From assembly GCA_937905825.1 (NCBI GenBank), contig CALCXM010000059.1, forward strand, positions 50,833 to 114,832: a stretch of DNA of 64,000 bases, in the 5' to 3' direction. This DNA comes from an uncultured bacterium (lineage in GTDB: Bacteria > Planctomycetota > UBA1135 > GCA-002686595). A program made the translations under genes and the position numbers. Positions 10,254-19,215 of the stretch are shown in pieces (the stretch's first letter is position 1; each line of letters opens with the position of its first letter). Under the pieces are notes generated by a model, which had not been told where the DNA came from, made no database searches, and was given only the letters and a program-made list of their open reading frames with translations.

Positions 10254-11275
10254 AGGCTCCTAGAAAGCGTTTGATGGTGCGCGTGCCCAATTGGGTGGGC
10301 GACATCGTGATGGCCACGCCGGTGCTGCACGCGGCGGCCCAGGACCCCAGTTGGGACGAGGTGCACTTCGTCGTGCGCAAGCACTTGGCCCCGTTGCTGG
10401 GGGACGCACCCTGGTTTGGGCAGATTCGTACGGTGGAGAGTTCGAAGCAGGAGGTCGGCCTTTACCGGGAGTTGCAGCCGGACGCCGCCCTGCTCTTGCC
10501 CAATTCCTTCGGGGCCGCCCTGCGCGCTTTTCAGGCGCGCATCCCCGTGCGAGCGGGCAGCGCGCTCTCGGGCCGGCGCTTGCTCCTGACGCATTCTTTC
10601 GTGCCGCCAACTCGCCTGGGCCGCCGGATTCCGGTTCCCACGGCGCACCTGCACCGAGACGCCGCGGGCCTCTTGGGCATCGCGACCCCGGATCTGCACC
10701 CAAGGCTCTGGGTGCGCCCCGAACTGGAGAGCGTCGTCGCGCAGGAACTGGTGGCCGCGGGTCTGAAGGCGGGGGAGCCCTACATGTTCTGCTGCCCCGG
10801 CGCGGCCTTTGGTGCGGCCAAGCTCTGGCCACCGGATCGTTTTGCGAAGGTGCTCGACGATCTGCACGAGAAGCACGGCTGGCGCGCGGTGATCGGCGGC
10901 GGCCCGGGGGAAGAGCCCTTGATGGAAGCGGTGGTGGAAGCCTGTTCCCATCGGGCGATTGACCTCGCGCAGGCGCCCCGGGATTTGGAACGCCTCAAGG
11001 CTCAAGTCAAGCATGCGCAGTTGTTGTTGGTGGGGGACTCCGGTCCCCGTTGGGTGGCGGCGGCCTTTGACGTTCCCTGCGTTTCGATCATGGGACCCAA
11101 CTTCCCCGAGTTGACCGCGACTGCTTTGGAGCGTTGCCGCATCGTGCGCCGGGAGGACTTGGAGTGTTCCCCATGCTTGGAGCGCAAGTGTCCCCTCGAG
11201 CATCACGAGTGCATGAACGGCTTGCCCGCCGAGCATGCGATCCGCGCTTGCGATGAGTTGCTAGCGAGTCGTTGA
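10250..11275 (+). CDS. GT9 heptosyltransferase (WaaF-like)
   Basis: A 341-residue GT-B enzyme of family 9. The N-terminus MVRVPNWVGDIVMATPVL is the classical heptosyltransferase start. The donor-binding half has YMFCCPGAAFGAAKLWP, VIGGGPGEEP and LLLVGDSGPRWVAAAFDVP. These correspond to the ADP-heptose-binding loops; the usual 'D-T/S-G-x-x-H' histidine is a tryptophan here (DSGPRW). A Cys cluster near the end (CSPCLERKCPLEHHEC) is common in WaaF homologues. It probably adds a heptose to the LPS inner core from ADP-heptose. ATG 10250 overlaps the kinase stop, and its own stop abuts the next ATG (TGAATG). Confidence 0.85.
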   Translation: MKAPRKRLMVRVPNWVGDIVMATPVLHAAAQDPSWDEVHFVVRKHLAPLLGDAPWFGQIRTVESSKQEVGLYRELQPDAALLLPNSFGAALRAFQARIPVRAGSALSGRRLLLTHSFVPPTRLGRRIPVPTAHLHRDAAGLLGIATPDLHPRLWVRPELESVVAQELVAAGLKAGEPYMFCCPGAAFGAAKLWPPDRFAKVLDDLHEKHGWRAVIGGGPGEEPLMEAVVEACSHRAIDLAQAPRDLERLKAQVKHAQLLLVGDSGPRWVAAAFDVPCVSIMGPNFPELTATALERCRIVRREDLECSPCLERKCPLEHHECMNGLPAEHAIRACDELLASR

Positions 11276-12352
11276 ATGGCGCGCTTGCAGAGTTCTGACG
11301 CGCTGCTCGTGCGCCTTCCGAATTGGCTCGGGGACTTTGTGATGGTCGAGCCGGTCGTCGACGCTCTCGCTCAAGCGACGCAGGCGGGTCGCATTCGGCG
11401 CCTGGCCCTCGCCGCACCGGAACGCTTCTACGACCTGTTTGGCAGCCGTTTCGAAGGGGTTGCCCGTTTGTCCCCGGGTGCCTCTTGGCGCGGGTTCGAC
11501 GTGGCCTTGTTCCTCGACGGATCCTTGGGCAGTGTGCTGCGCGCTGTGCGCTGTAGCGTCCGCGAACGTTGGGGCTGGAGTTCCGGCGGACGTGGCTTGG
11601 CATTGACGGCGGGCTTTGCACCCGCAAAAGAACGCGGGGGCGTGCCCCTCAGCTTGGGCGTGAAAGGGCGCGGTCAACGCCACTTGCCCCGCTACTTCGC
11701 GAGTGCTGCGAACGAGTTGGTGGGGAGCTTCGGCATCCCCGTGATGGATCGCGCGCCCGCTTTGAAAAGCACCAGCGGGGCTCGCCGTTCCGTTGCAGCG
11801 CGCTTGCAAGGATTTGGCTTGGAACCCGGTCAAGGCTATCTGGTTCTGGACGCGAGCGCGCGCCCGGATTCCGCCAAGGCAGCGAACCATGAACTGTGGG
11901 CCGCAGCCCTGCGCCGGGCGGACTTGGACAGCTTGCCGCCGATCGTCTTGCTCTCCGCCCCCGGTGAAGCGAGCGTTGCGCGGGCCCTCGCCAAGGAACT
12001 GGACTACCCGCGCGTTCACCTCTTCGACGACTTGCCCCCGACCCTTGGGGAGCTCTTGGCCGTGATCGAAGGCTGCGAACTCTTCCTGGGACCGGACAGC
12101 GGTCCCCGCCACTTGGCCACCGCCTGCGACCGGCCCCAGGTCATCCTGTGCGGCCCCACGGATCCGCGCCACACTGGGGGCGACAACCGCAAGACTGAAC
12201 TCCTGCGCATCGAAACCGGCTGCGGACCTTGTCACTTGGAACGCTGTCCCCTGCCCGACGATCTCTACGGCCATTGCATGGGGGACATCGATCCCCAGCA
12301 GATCGCCGCTGCCCTGCACGGGGCTCTGGGCGCCGTTCCTTCGGTGAGTTAA
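11276..12352 (+). CDS. GT9 heptosyltransferase, second copy
   Basis: A 358-residue GT-B protein paralogous to the preceding one. It begins with LVRLPNWLGDFVMVEPVVDAL, and the donor site has FLGPDSGPRHLATACDRP with the usual histidine retained. This is followed by ILCGPTDPRH and a C-terminal Cys cluster (CGPCHLERCPLPDD). It starts immediately after the previous stop without a gap. Two consecutive heptosyltransferases after a WaaP-like kinase form a minimal core-oligosaccharide operon. Whether it acts as the first or second transferase cannot be told from sequence. Confidence 0.85.
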   Translation: MARLQSSDALLVRLPNWLGDFVMVEPVVDALAQATQAGRIRRLALAAPERFYDLFGSRFEGVARLSPGASWRGFDVALFLDGSLGSVLRAVRCSVRERWGWSSGGRGLALTAGFAPAKERGGVPLSLGVKGRGQRHLPRYFASAANELVGSFGIPVMDRAPALKSTSGARRSVAARLQGFGLEPGQGYLVLDASARPDSAKAANHELWAAALRRADLDSLPPIVLLSAPGEASVARALAKELDYPRVHLFDDLPPTLGELLAVIEGCELFLGPDSGPRHLATACDRPQVILCGPTDPRHTGGDNRKTELLRIETGCGPCHLERCPLPDDLYGHCMGDIDPQQIAAALHGALGAVPSVS

Positions 12353-12395
12353 GCTCTCGCCCCGAACCTTTCCCCGCAACGACCGGCCGAGTTCC

Positions 12396-13232
12396 ATGTC
12401 CAACAGCACCCGCCAACCCGTTTCCGAAGACTTCCCCGCCGACGTTCTGCTCGATGAGAGTCTCGTCACCGCGGCCCGCGCGGAGGGTCTGGTGACGCTC
12501 ACCATTCGGCGACCGGACGTGTTGAACTGCTTGTCTTTTGCGACGCTCTTGCGCTTCCGCAGCTTGTTGGAAGAGTTGCGTGAGGACCTCTCGATTCGTT
12601 GCATCCTGATTCGCGGGGAAGGCGAGCGCGCCTTCTGCGCGGGGGCGGACCTGAAGGAACGCAAGAGCATGCCCGTGGACCTAGTGCCGGTCTTCGTGCG
12701 CAACATTCGCGCTCTGATGGATGACGTGGAGAGCATGCCCCAGCCAACGATCGGTGTGGTCAATGGCTTCGCCTTCGGCGGGGGCATGGAGCTCTTGCTC
12801 GCTTGTGATTTGCGCGTGGCCCAGGCCAGCGCGAAGTTTGGATTGACGGAAACCTCCCTGGCGATCATCCCCGGCGCGGGGGGCACCCAACGCTTGCCGC
12901 GCTTGGTGGGCAAGGCCGTGGCCAAGGACTTGATCCTGACGGCGCGGCGCTTTGATGGGGAAGAGGCTTTGAAGCTGGGCGTGATCAATCGCTTGGCAGC
13001 GGAGGGCGAGTTGGACACGAGCGCCCTGGAGCTGGCCCGCGCCATCGCCGCCAACGGTCCCGTGGCCGTGCGGGCTGCCAAGCGCGCCATCGACGTGGGG
13101 TCCGAGCTGGATCAGGAAGCGGGGCTCGCGGTGGAAAGCGAGTGCTACGCCCTGACGATCCCGACCCAGGATCGGCTGGAGGCCCTGGCGGCCTTTTCTG
13201 AGAAGCGCAAGCCGCTCTTCAAGGGCGAGTAG
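12396..13232 (+). CDS. enoyl-CoA hydratase/isomerase family protein
   Basis: A 278-residue crotonase-fold protein. The oxyanion-hole motif is AFCAGADLKER. The two catalytic glutamates are in FGGGMELLLACDLR and FGLTETSLAIIPGAGGTQRLPR. With both acids present, a hydratase is likely. The 'IPGAGGTQRLPRLVGKAVAKDLILTARR' region resembles methylglutaconyl-CoA hydratase (AUH/LiuC), but a general short-chain enoyl-CoA hydratase cannot be excluded. The N-terminus before residue 30 is a family-unrelated extension, so the start could lie further in. It lies 44 bases after the heptosyltransferase and 10 bases before the SRPBCC gene. It may belong to fatty acid or leucine catabolism, like the acyl-CoA dehydrogenase at 39963. 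Confidence 0.85.
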   Translation: MSNSTRQPVSEDFPADVLLDESLVTAARAEGLVTLTIRRPDVLNCLSFATLLRFRSLLEELREDLSIRCILIRGEGERAFCAGADLKERKSMPVDLVPVFVRNIRALMDDVESMPQPTIGVVNGFAFGGGMELLLACDLRVAQASAKFGLTETSLAIIPGAGGTQRLPRLVGKAVAKDLILTARRFDGEEALKLGVINRLAAEGELDTSALELARAIAANGPVAVRAAKRAIDVGSELDQEAGLAVESECYALTIPTQDRLEALAAFSEKRKPLFKGE

Positions 13233-13241
13233 GGGCGCGCT

Positions 13242-13718
13242 ATGGAAGCTGAAGACGCACCGACAATGACCCCCGCCAACGTCTTGAAGTACGAGCTGGA
13301 AGTGCGCATCGATGCCCCGCGCGCCAAGGTTTGGAAGGCCCTCACGGAAGAGACCAACGCCTGGTGGTTGCCCGACTTTCACATGGTGGATCCAGCCTCC
13401 ACGGTGAGCTTGGACGCGCAAGCGGGCGGTCACTTGATCGAGCGCATGGAAGGCGGAGGCTCCTTGCTTTGGTACACGGTGCAGATGTGCGTGCCGGAGT
13501 CATCCCTGCACTTCGTTGGCCACTTGGCGGCGGGTTATGGCGGGCCGGCGACGACCCTCTTGGAGCTCGCACTCAGCGATCAGGGCGAGGGGACCTTGCT
13601 GATTGTCCGCGACGCGCTCTACGGCAACGTCAGCGCGAAGACCGCCGGCAGCCTGGAAAGCGGCTGGCGCCAGCTGTTTGCGGATGGGTTGGGGAAGTTT
13701 GTGGCGTCGAAGGGCTAG
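13242..13718 (+). CDS. SRPBCC (AHSA1/START-like) domain protein
   Basis: A 158-residue protein consisting of one helix-grip domain. It opens with LEVRIDAPRAKVWKALTEETNAWW, where the Trp pair and the 'a.p.vwkalt' pattern are typical of the AHSA1 branch. It ends with the long C-terminal helix GSLESGWRQLFADGLGKFV. Family members bind hydrophobic ligands or act as Hsp90 co-chaperone domains; the ligand here is unknown. The gene starts 10 bases after the enoyl-CoA hydratase, so the two are probably cotranscribed. It converges on the sigma-fusion gene. Confidence 0.7.
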   Translation: MEAEDAPTMTPANVLKYELEVRIDAPRAKVWKALTEETNAWWLPDFHMVDPASTVSLDAQAGGHLIERMEGGGSLLWYTVQMCVPESSLHFVGHLAAGYGGPATTLLELALSDQGEGTLLIVRDALYGNVSAKTAGSLESGWRQLFADGLGKFVASKG

Positions 13719-13757
13719 GGCAAACCCGACCCGGCCGCAGGGATCACCGCTCTCGCA

Positions 13758-16334
13758 TTACTGGCCCAACACCTGGAAGGAATCCGGAGTCAACTGCACC
13801 GGCTTGCGGTGGACTTCCTTTTGATCGACGAGGAAAACCATCGTGCGAGCCGCGTCACTGATCGCATGCTGTTGGGATTGTCGATCCTTGAGGCGGGCCA
13901 CCAGAAAGCCAGAAGAACGGCCGGCCTGGAATTGGTAAACGCTCAGCTCCTCGCCATTCCCGTCCAAAAAACGAACGCTGTCGACTGCGCTCCAATCCTC
14001 GGAGAGTTCGATGCGAAAGTGACAGCGTCGTGGCACAACGATCACCATCAATTCGTCTTCGTCGCGTGTGTCCAAGGCGAGGTTGTCGGAAAGGATGTGC
14101 TCACCTGAATAGGTCAAGAACAGGCGATCGTGGGGGACGTACTCAATCTCAAATTCGCCGTTCTGGTCCGAAGTGGTCGAGCGCCCGGTGATGGAGGACG
14201 AGCCATTTTTGATGAGTTCGATCTTCAAGTTGACCGAGAGGCGCACGTCCTCAACAGGCTGGCCGCTTGAGTCCACGACCCTGCCCTTCATCAAGTGCGG
14301 AACGCCGGCCTTCGTTTGTAGAATCGCTTCGCTTTCGCCACCGGCGAACTCAGCCTTGGCGACCTGCAAGGTTTCAGGGTCATAGGCCTGAATCGTATAA
14401 GTTCGATCGAACAGTCCGTCGATTCGGAAACTGCCGTCCTCGGAGGTTTGAACCCGGTTGCGGCCCATTCCGCTGAATTGCTCAGCGCTGACCATGGGAA
14501 CCGTGTACTGGCTGATCTCGGTCAGGTTCATCACTCCAACGATCCAGTCGGGCCAGGGCAGCCCATCCGCGTCGACGACTCTTCCTTGGATCGAAAGCGG
14601 CGCGGGACCCAACCTGAGCTCTACAGTCTCGAGGACGGGCAGTTCTGACTTGAGCCGCTTTCCATAGTTTGCGATGAGCGCGGCTTGATGGTCATTCATC
14701 GTGGCGCAAAGGGGCGTTCCATTCGCAATTTGGGAGTCGACCAAGGGCAGACGAAACCAGCCCGTGGCATCTGTGGTGGTGACGTTGGTGGACAAATGCA
14801 CCTTGGCCCCTTCGATGGCCAGCCCACGGTTGTCCAAGACGATGCCGTTGACGGTGGGGATGTCGTCTTCAACTGGACGGCGCAGTTCGATCGGCAAGGG
14901 CCAGGCGGCTCGATCGAGTTGGACGGTGCGGGAAAGGAAACCCTCCGCGTGAACTGTCAGCTGGGCGCCAGAGAAGTCGGGGAACTCCTCCATGCTGAAG
15001 TGACCGGCCTCGTCGGTGGAGGTTCCGATGTCAACCTGCCGCGAGAGATCCAGCACGTAGTTGGATCCGTAGAAGGCGCGTGCCGTGGGAGTCGAATTCA
15101 CGCGAGCTCCACCGATCGGGAATCCATCTGTATCGCGCACCCAACCCTCAGCGTGGACGGTGCGGGAAGCGACGATGACGTGGCTCCGATCTCGGTTCGT
15201 GGAATTCACGACGCTCTCGCGCACGGTCGCCCACCCGGGAGACTTTATGCGCAGGGAAAAGGTACCGACCCCTTCAAAGACCCCTCCACTCGTTGGGGGG
15301 AGGCACTGCACCTCGAAGGTGCCGTCTCCCGCAGTGCGTGCTTGCCCTTGCTGGCTGGTGCTCTGGGCGTCCACGGGAATTCCGGGGATTGGGTGGCCCT
15401 CCACATCGACGACCCGGCCGCGAATGGTCAACGCGTTTGGATCCGGTGCCTGCACCTCTTCCGGCGGCTCTTCTGGAAGGGTGGAGCCCAGTAGGGACTC
15501 CCGTTGGTCCGCTAGCTGGATAGCTTCCGCGTCAATGGACTCGAGCTCTTCTGCCCTCGGCTGAGCGGAAACGGCGTGTTCACTTTCTACCCGGCCTGCA
15601 GGCGATTTCGTGCCCGCGACGGAGCCCTGGTCATGCAACCCCCACGCGCCCCCCAGAAGAAGGGCGGCGGCGAGGGCGAGCTTTGCGTTGGTACTCATGA
15701 TCCAAACTCCTGTGGTTGTGGCTGCTAGGGTGGAGGCTGTGCTTGCGGCGGGTGCAGGCGCTGCTCCCATCGGAAGCAGGGGCGGGCCGGCCATGTTGGC
15801 GAGGGGCAGCAGTGCGCTGCACCAGGCTTCGCGCTCGCCGTACTCAGCGTCGAGCTTGGCGCGCAGCTTTTCAAAGGCGCGCTGCAAACGGCTGTGCACG
15901 GTCTTCAAGGGGATCCCCAGGCGTTCCGCAATCTCGGGCGGGGTTTGGTCCTCGAAGAAACGCAAGAGCACCACGGAGCGGAAAGGCTCTTCCAAGGCCA
16001 GGACGTGGCCGACCACTTCCCGTTGGGTCGCTGCCCGCTCTGCCAGCTCGTCCATCGAGACCCCACCCTCGGGCTTCGAAGCGCGCTCCTCACGGAACTT
16101 GCGGCGGGACTCCGCGCGACCGCGCTCACGAGCCTTGTTGCTGAGCACCCGGGCCAGCCATCCGCGCAGTTGGCCTGCGTGCTCAGGCGGGCGCTTGAGG
16201 GCCGCGAGCCAACTGTCCTGCACGATGTCGTCTGCGGTGCTCTCGTCCGCAACCAAGCGGCGAGCCACCGTGCGCACCCACTCGGCGTGCTTGAGCAGGG
16301 CTTCGATGCTGGGGCGCGTGTCGTTGGTCTCCAT
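13758..16334 (-). CDS. membrane-spanning ECF sigma factor fused to extracytoplasmic carboxypeptidase-regulatory-like domains
   Basis: An 858-residue fusion. Residues 8-75 are sigma region 2 (VADESTADDIVQDSWLAAL, then LRGWLARVLSNKARE). Residues 108-165 are region 4 with its helix-turn-helix (TPPEIAERLGIPLKTVHSRL). After a Pro/Ala-rich linker there is one hydrophobic segment at about 214-233 (ALAAALLLGGAWG). The remaining 620 residues contain repeated beta-sandwich units of the type 'xxGRVVDxxGxPxxxxxV... DGxFxxxxL' (CarboxypepD_reg-like), at about 305, 405, 500, 590 and 690. The layout implies a cytoplasmic RNA-polymerase-binding half and a periplasmic or surface half in one chain. No separate anti-sigma gene is adjacent. 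Release might need proteolysis, or the protein might work tethered. A terminator separates it from the upstream subtilase. Confidence 0.8.
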   Translation of the reverse strand: METNDTRPSIEALLKHAEWVRTVARRLVADESTADDIVQDSWLAALKRPPEHAGQLRGWLARVLSNKARERGRAESRRKFREERASKPEGGVSMDELAERAATQREVVGHVLALEEPFRSVVLLRFFEDQTPPEIAERLGIPLKTVHSRLQRAFEKLRAKLDAEYGEREAWCSALLPLANMAGPPLLPMGAAPAPAASTASTLAATTTGVWIMSTNAKLALAAALLLGGAWGLHDQGSVAGTKSPAGRVESEHAVSAQPRAEELESIDAEAIQLADQRESLLGSTLPEEPPEEVQAPDPNALTIRGRVVDVEGHPIPGIPVDAQSTSQQGQARTAGDGTFEVQCLPPTSGGVFEGVGTFSLRIKSPGWATVRESVVNSTNRDRSHVIVASRTVHAEGWVRDTDGFPIGGARVNSTPTARAFYGSNYVLDLSRQVDIGTSTDEAGHFSMEEFPDFSGAQLTVHAEGFLSRTVQLDRAAWPLPIELRRPVEDDIPTVNGIVLDNRGLAIEGAKVHLSTNVTTTDATGWFRLPLVDSQIANGTPLCATMNDHQAALIANYGKRLKSELPVLETVELRLGPAPLSIQGRVVDADGLPWPDWIVGVMNLTEISQYTVPMVSAEQFSGMGRNRVQTSEDGSFRIDGLFDRTYTIQAYDPETLQVAKAEFAGGESEAILQTKAGVPHLMKGRVVDSSGQPVEDVRLSVNLKIELIKNGSSSITGRSTTSDQNGEFEIEYVPHDRLFLTYSGEHILSDNLALDTRDEDELMVIVVPRRCHFRIELSEDWSAVDSVRFLDGNGEELSVYQFQAGRSSGFLVARLKDRQSQQHAISDAARTMVFLVDQKEVHRKPVQLTPDSFQVLGQ

Positions 16335-16382
16335 AACTGCAACTACAGTGGCGCCGATCGCCGCCCTTCCCCTGGGAATCCC

Positions 16383-16415
16383 AAAAAATCGCGGCCCCCG
16401 ATTGGGAGCCGCGAT
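16383..16415 (-). terminator. intrinsic terminator after the subtilase gene
   Basis: On the minus strand ATCGCGGC pairs with GCCGCGAT (16408-16415 with 16388-16395) across a 12-base loop. A run of six T follows directly (16383-16388). It separates the subtilase from the sigma-fusion gene. Confidence 0.8.
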
Positions 16416-16473
16416 GTGCGCCGAATGAAGCGGCGATGAGGCGGGTGCGTGGACCCTTTTCAGGCGATCCCGC

Positions 16474-19095
16474 TTAGAGGAAGAGCACCGTCAAGCCGTT
16501 GGAGAAGTTGAAGCCAGCTCCACCGGCGGCCACATCGCGGTACCAGTGTTGGAAGCTGAAGACCGTTCCCGAGTTGATCACGCCAACCGCGGGGGCGGCC
16601 GTCAGGTCCACCTGCAGGCTGGAAACTCCGAGGGGGCTGGCGGCGGTGGCGGGGTTGAAGCGGAAGGTCGAGCCGCCGACGCAACGGAAGCCGTCCCCCG
16701 CGGGCAGCTGGACTTGGTTGGGACCGAAGTAGTACAAGCCGACCGTGTTGGCGGGCAAACCGTCCGTCACCAGGGTGAAGTCGTTGGTGCTGACCACGGC
16801 CGAACCGACTCCGCTGATGGAGGCTCCCGGGCCCGCTGAGTTGGGCGCGCCCACGCAGAAGGAAACACCCACGGCTTGGGCCGGATTGCAGTCGATCTCG
16901 ATCACGCGCAGGAAGTCAATGCCAGCTTCCACGACGGAGCCGCCGCCCGTGTCCGCCACCGAGAAGCGCAGACGTGTCAGCGCCGTGGGGGTGACGAAGT
17001 CAGCGACACGATAGGATTCCACTTCCCAGCCGTCGCTGCCCGTCAGGGTTTCGACGAGTGTCCAAGCGCCACCATTGTTGTTGGAGATGTGCACGTCCAT
17101 GACGTCATCCCCATTCGTGACCATCCAACGTGCAAAGCTCAGGTAGGGGTCGGGGCTCGCGCTCAAGTCAAAGGCTCGCGAAATCAAGCGGGTGGGGCCT
17201 CCGTCCACGTCCGTGTCGCCAGGACCGTCCTGGGTGACGAAGCACTTGCCCGAACCGTCGTAGTCCGTGGGCGGATCGCTACGCAAGCCGCCACCGGTGG
17301 GGACCACTGGGTTGGCGGTCCAAGCGCCGGTGGAAAGGTTCTCGTTGACCACGCTCCAGTCCGTGCCGGACTCTGCGTTGTCTTCGAGCAGGACGAGCGT
17401 GCCACAGGCATTGAAGGTCAGGGTCCAATCGTCTCCGCCGGTGCCGTCGCCGTTGCCGTCGAGGGCCGTGCCGAAGGGGTTCGTGAGAACACTCGCGTTG
17501 GCCGAGAAACGGTAGCGACCGGCGTTGGGCAAGGCGCCCGCGACGGTCATGCTCACGTGATTTCCAGCGAACAGGTACTCCTCGGCGTTGAGGACGATCT
17601 GCACGTCATCAGCGCTCCCAAAGACGCCATCGGGACCCTCGTAGGCCAGGCTGAACGCGTTCGGCTGGTTGACGGTGGCGGGATCGAGAATCTGATCAAA
17701 GGTCATCTGGATCGAGGAGAGATCACCAACCAAGTTGCCACCTTCCGACGGGAGGCCGACTGCGATAGCGGGGCGCGGGGCTGGCAGGGTTTGCGTCAAG
17801 GCCTTGAAGGAGTTCACGCGACCGCCGCCCAAGAGTCCCACGTAGGCGGGGTTTTGAGCGTCGATGTTGTCCGCGGTGAAGGACATCTGTGCGGCGACTT
17901 GCGCGCTGGTCCAGGTGGGATTGGCGGACCAGATCAGAGCGGCCACACCGGCAGCGTTGGGGGAGGCCATGCTCGTGCCGGACTTCACTCCATAGTTGTC
18001 GTTGAGAATCGTCGAGAGCACACTGGAACCGGGCGCGGCGATGTCGATGCCCGTTCCGTAGTTGCTGAAGCTGCTGCGCACGTCGCCGGAGTCCGTGCTC
18101 GCCACCAGCATGGATTGGGTGAAGGCCTGACGCGCAGGGTTCAATGCGTTGCCGTTGCCAGCGGAGTTGAAGTGCAACACGCCGTTGTCGTACATGTAGT
18201 CGAAGGCGGCGGTGACGACCGGGTCACCCACCCAGCCGTCCATGTTGTAGCTGGTGGTGATGATGCGCGCGCCGTTGTCCGTGCCGTAGGCGAAGGCGTC
18301 GGCGATGTTCACCGCGGTCCAGGACTGGCCGCTCGCGTAGAACTGCAAGGGCATGATGGTCGCGTCCCCCGCGGTACCAGCGACGCCGATGTTGTTGTCC
18401 GTGTCCGCGGCGACGATGCCCGCCACGTGGGTCCCGTGATCGTTGCCCGGGTCGTTGGGGTTGGGATCGTTGTTGTTGAAGACGAAGTCGAAGCCCTGGA
18501 AGTCGTCGATGTAGCCGTTGTTGTCGTTGTCGATGCCATCGCCGGGGGTCTCTCCCGGGTTGCTCCAGATGTTCGCGATCAGGTCCTGGTGGTCCGTGTC
18601 GACGCCATCATCGGTGACGCCGACGATGATGCTCGGGTCGCCGAGGGTCGTGTCCCAGGCCAGGTTGTTTTGCATCAACGGGTGATGGTACTGGGAACCG
18701 TACTGGGGATCGTTCGGCGTGTGCTCTCGGGGGTCTTCCGTCATGCCCACGTTGGGGGCGGCCCAGGCGACTCCTTCGGCGTCCTTGAGCCAGGCTTGCA
18801 GTGCGCTGATCGGCATGGAAGCGGGGGAGTACTTGAGCAGCACCACATTCGTGATCACGGACTCGTTGCGCTTTTGCCATTGCAGCAAGGAGCGCGAGCT
18901 GTCGATGGTGAACGGGACGGGAGTCGCCTGTTCCCAGGTCGTCACGAAGTCCTTGAGCTCGAAGGCCGTGTCGGGCGTCTTGAAGCACACGACGATTTGT
19001 CCTGGGAGTTCGACACGCGGGCCATCGTTGGACTGCGCGACCACCGCCGGCGTGAGAGTAAGGAGCGTGAGAAGGCTTACGAATCGATGGTGCAT
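16474..19095 (-). CDS. secreted subtilisin-like serine protease (S8)
   Basis: An 873-residue exported protease with a signal peptide (LLTLLTLTPAVVAQS). A propeptide-like region runs to about residue 125. The S8 catalytic triad is Asp in VGVTDDGVDTDH, His in NDHGTHVAGIVAA and Ser in SGTSMASPNAAGVAAL. An insert with DGIDNDNNGYIDD next to the His motif is a likely Ca-binding loop, common in planctomycete and marine subtilases. Beta-rich domains follow, including a bacterial Ig-like stretch (FDQILDPATVNQPNAFSLAYEG) and a jelly-roll-like region. The last 130 residues are the shared C-terminal domain (FCVGAPNSAGPGAS, GDGFRCVGG, FQHWYRD, FNFSNG). It probably degrades extracellular protein at or near the cell surface. 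Confidence 0.9.
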   Translation of the reverse strand: MHHRFVSLLTLLTLTPAVVAQSNDGPRVELPGQIVVCFKTPDTAFELKDFVTTWEQATPVPFTIDSSRSLLQWQKRNESVITNVVLLKYSPASMPISALQAWLKDAEGVAWAAPNVGMTEDPREHTPNDPQYGSQYHHPLMQNNLAWDTTLGDPSIIVGVTDDGVDTDHQDLIANIWSNPGETPGDGIDNDNNGYIDDFQGFDFVFNNNDPNPNDPGNDHGTHVAGIVAADTDNNIGVAGTAGDATIMPLQFYASGQSWTAVNIADAFAYGTDNGARIITTSYNMDGWVGDPVVTAAFDYMYDNGVLHFNSAGNGNALNPARQAFTQSMLVASTDSGDVRSSFSNYGTGIDIAAPGSSVLSTILNDNYGVKSGTSMASPNAAGVAALIWSANPTWTSAQVAAQMSFTADNIDAQNPAYVGLLGGGRVNSFKALTQTLPAPRPAIAVGLPSEGGNLVGDLSSIQMTFDQILDPATVNQPNAFSLAYEGPDGVFGSADDVQIVLNAEEYLFAGNHVSMTVAGALPNAGRYRFSANASVLTNPFGTALDGNGDGTGGDDWTLTFNACGTLVLLEDNAESGTDWSVVNENLSTGAWTANPVVPTGGGLRSDPPTDYDGSGKCFVTQDGPGDTDVDGGPTRLISRAFDLSASPDPYLSFARWMVTNGDDVMDVHISNNNGGAWTLVETLTGSDGWEVESYRVADFVTPTALTRLRFSVADTGGGSVVEAGIDFLRVIEIDCNPAQAVGVSFCVGAPNSAGPGASISGVGSAVVSTNDFTLVTDGLPANTVGLYYFGPNQVQLPAGDGFRCVGGSTFRFNPATAASPLGVSSLQVDLTAAPAVGVINSGTVFSFQHWYRDVAAGGAGFNFSNGLTVLFL

Positions 19096-19215
19096 GGTTC
19101 TGCGCGTCGAGGTGAGGAGGGAGCGGGTTCAATGCATTGCGGCTGCTATCCTACCAGTACAGGATTGGCTGTGTGCTCCCAGTTGCCCGGGGTACCGCCC
19201 GCGCTCTCCCGTCCG

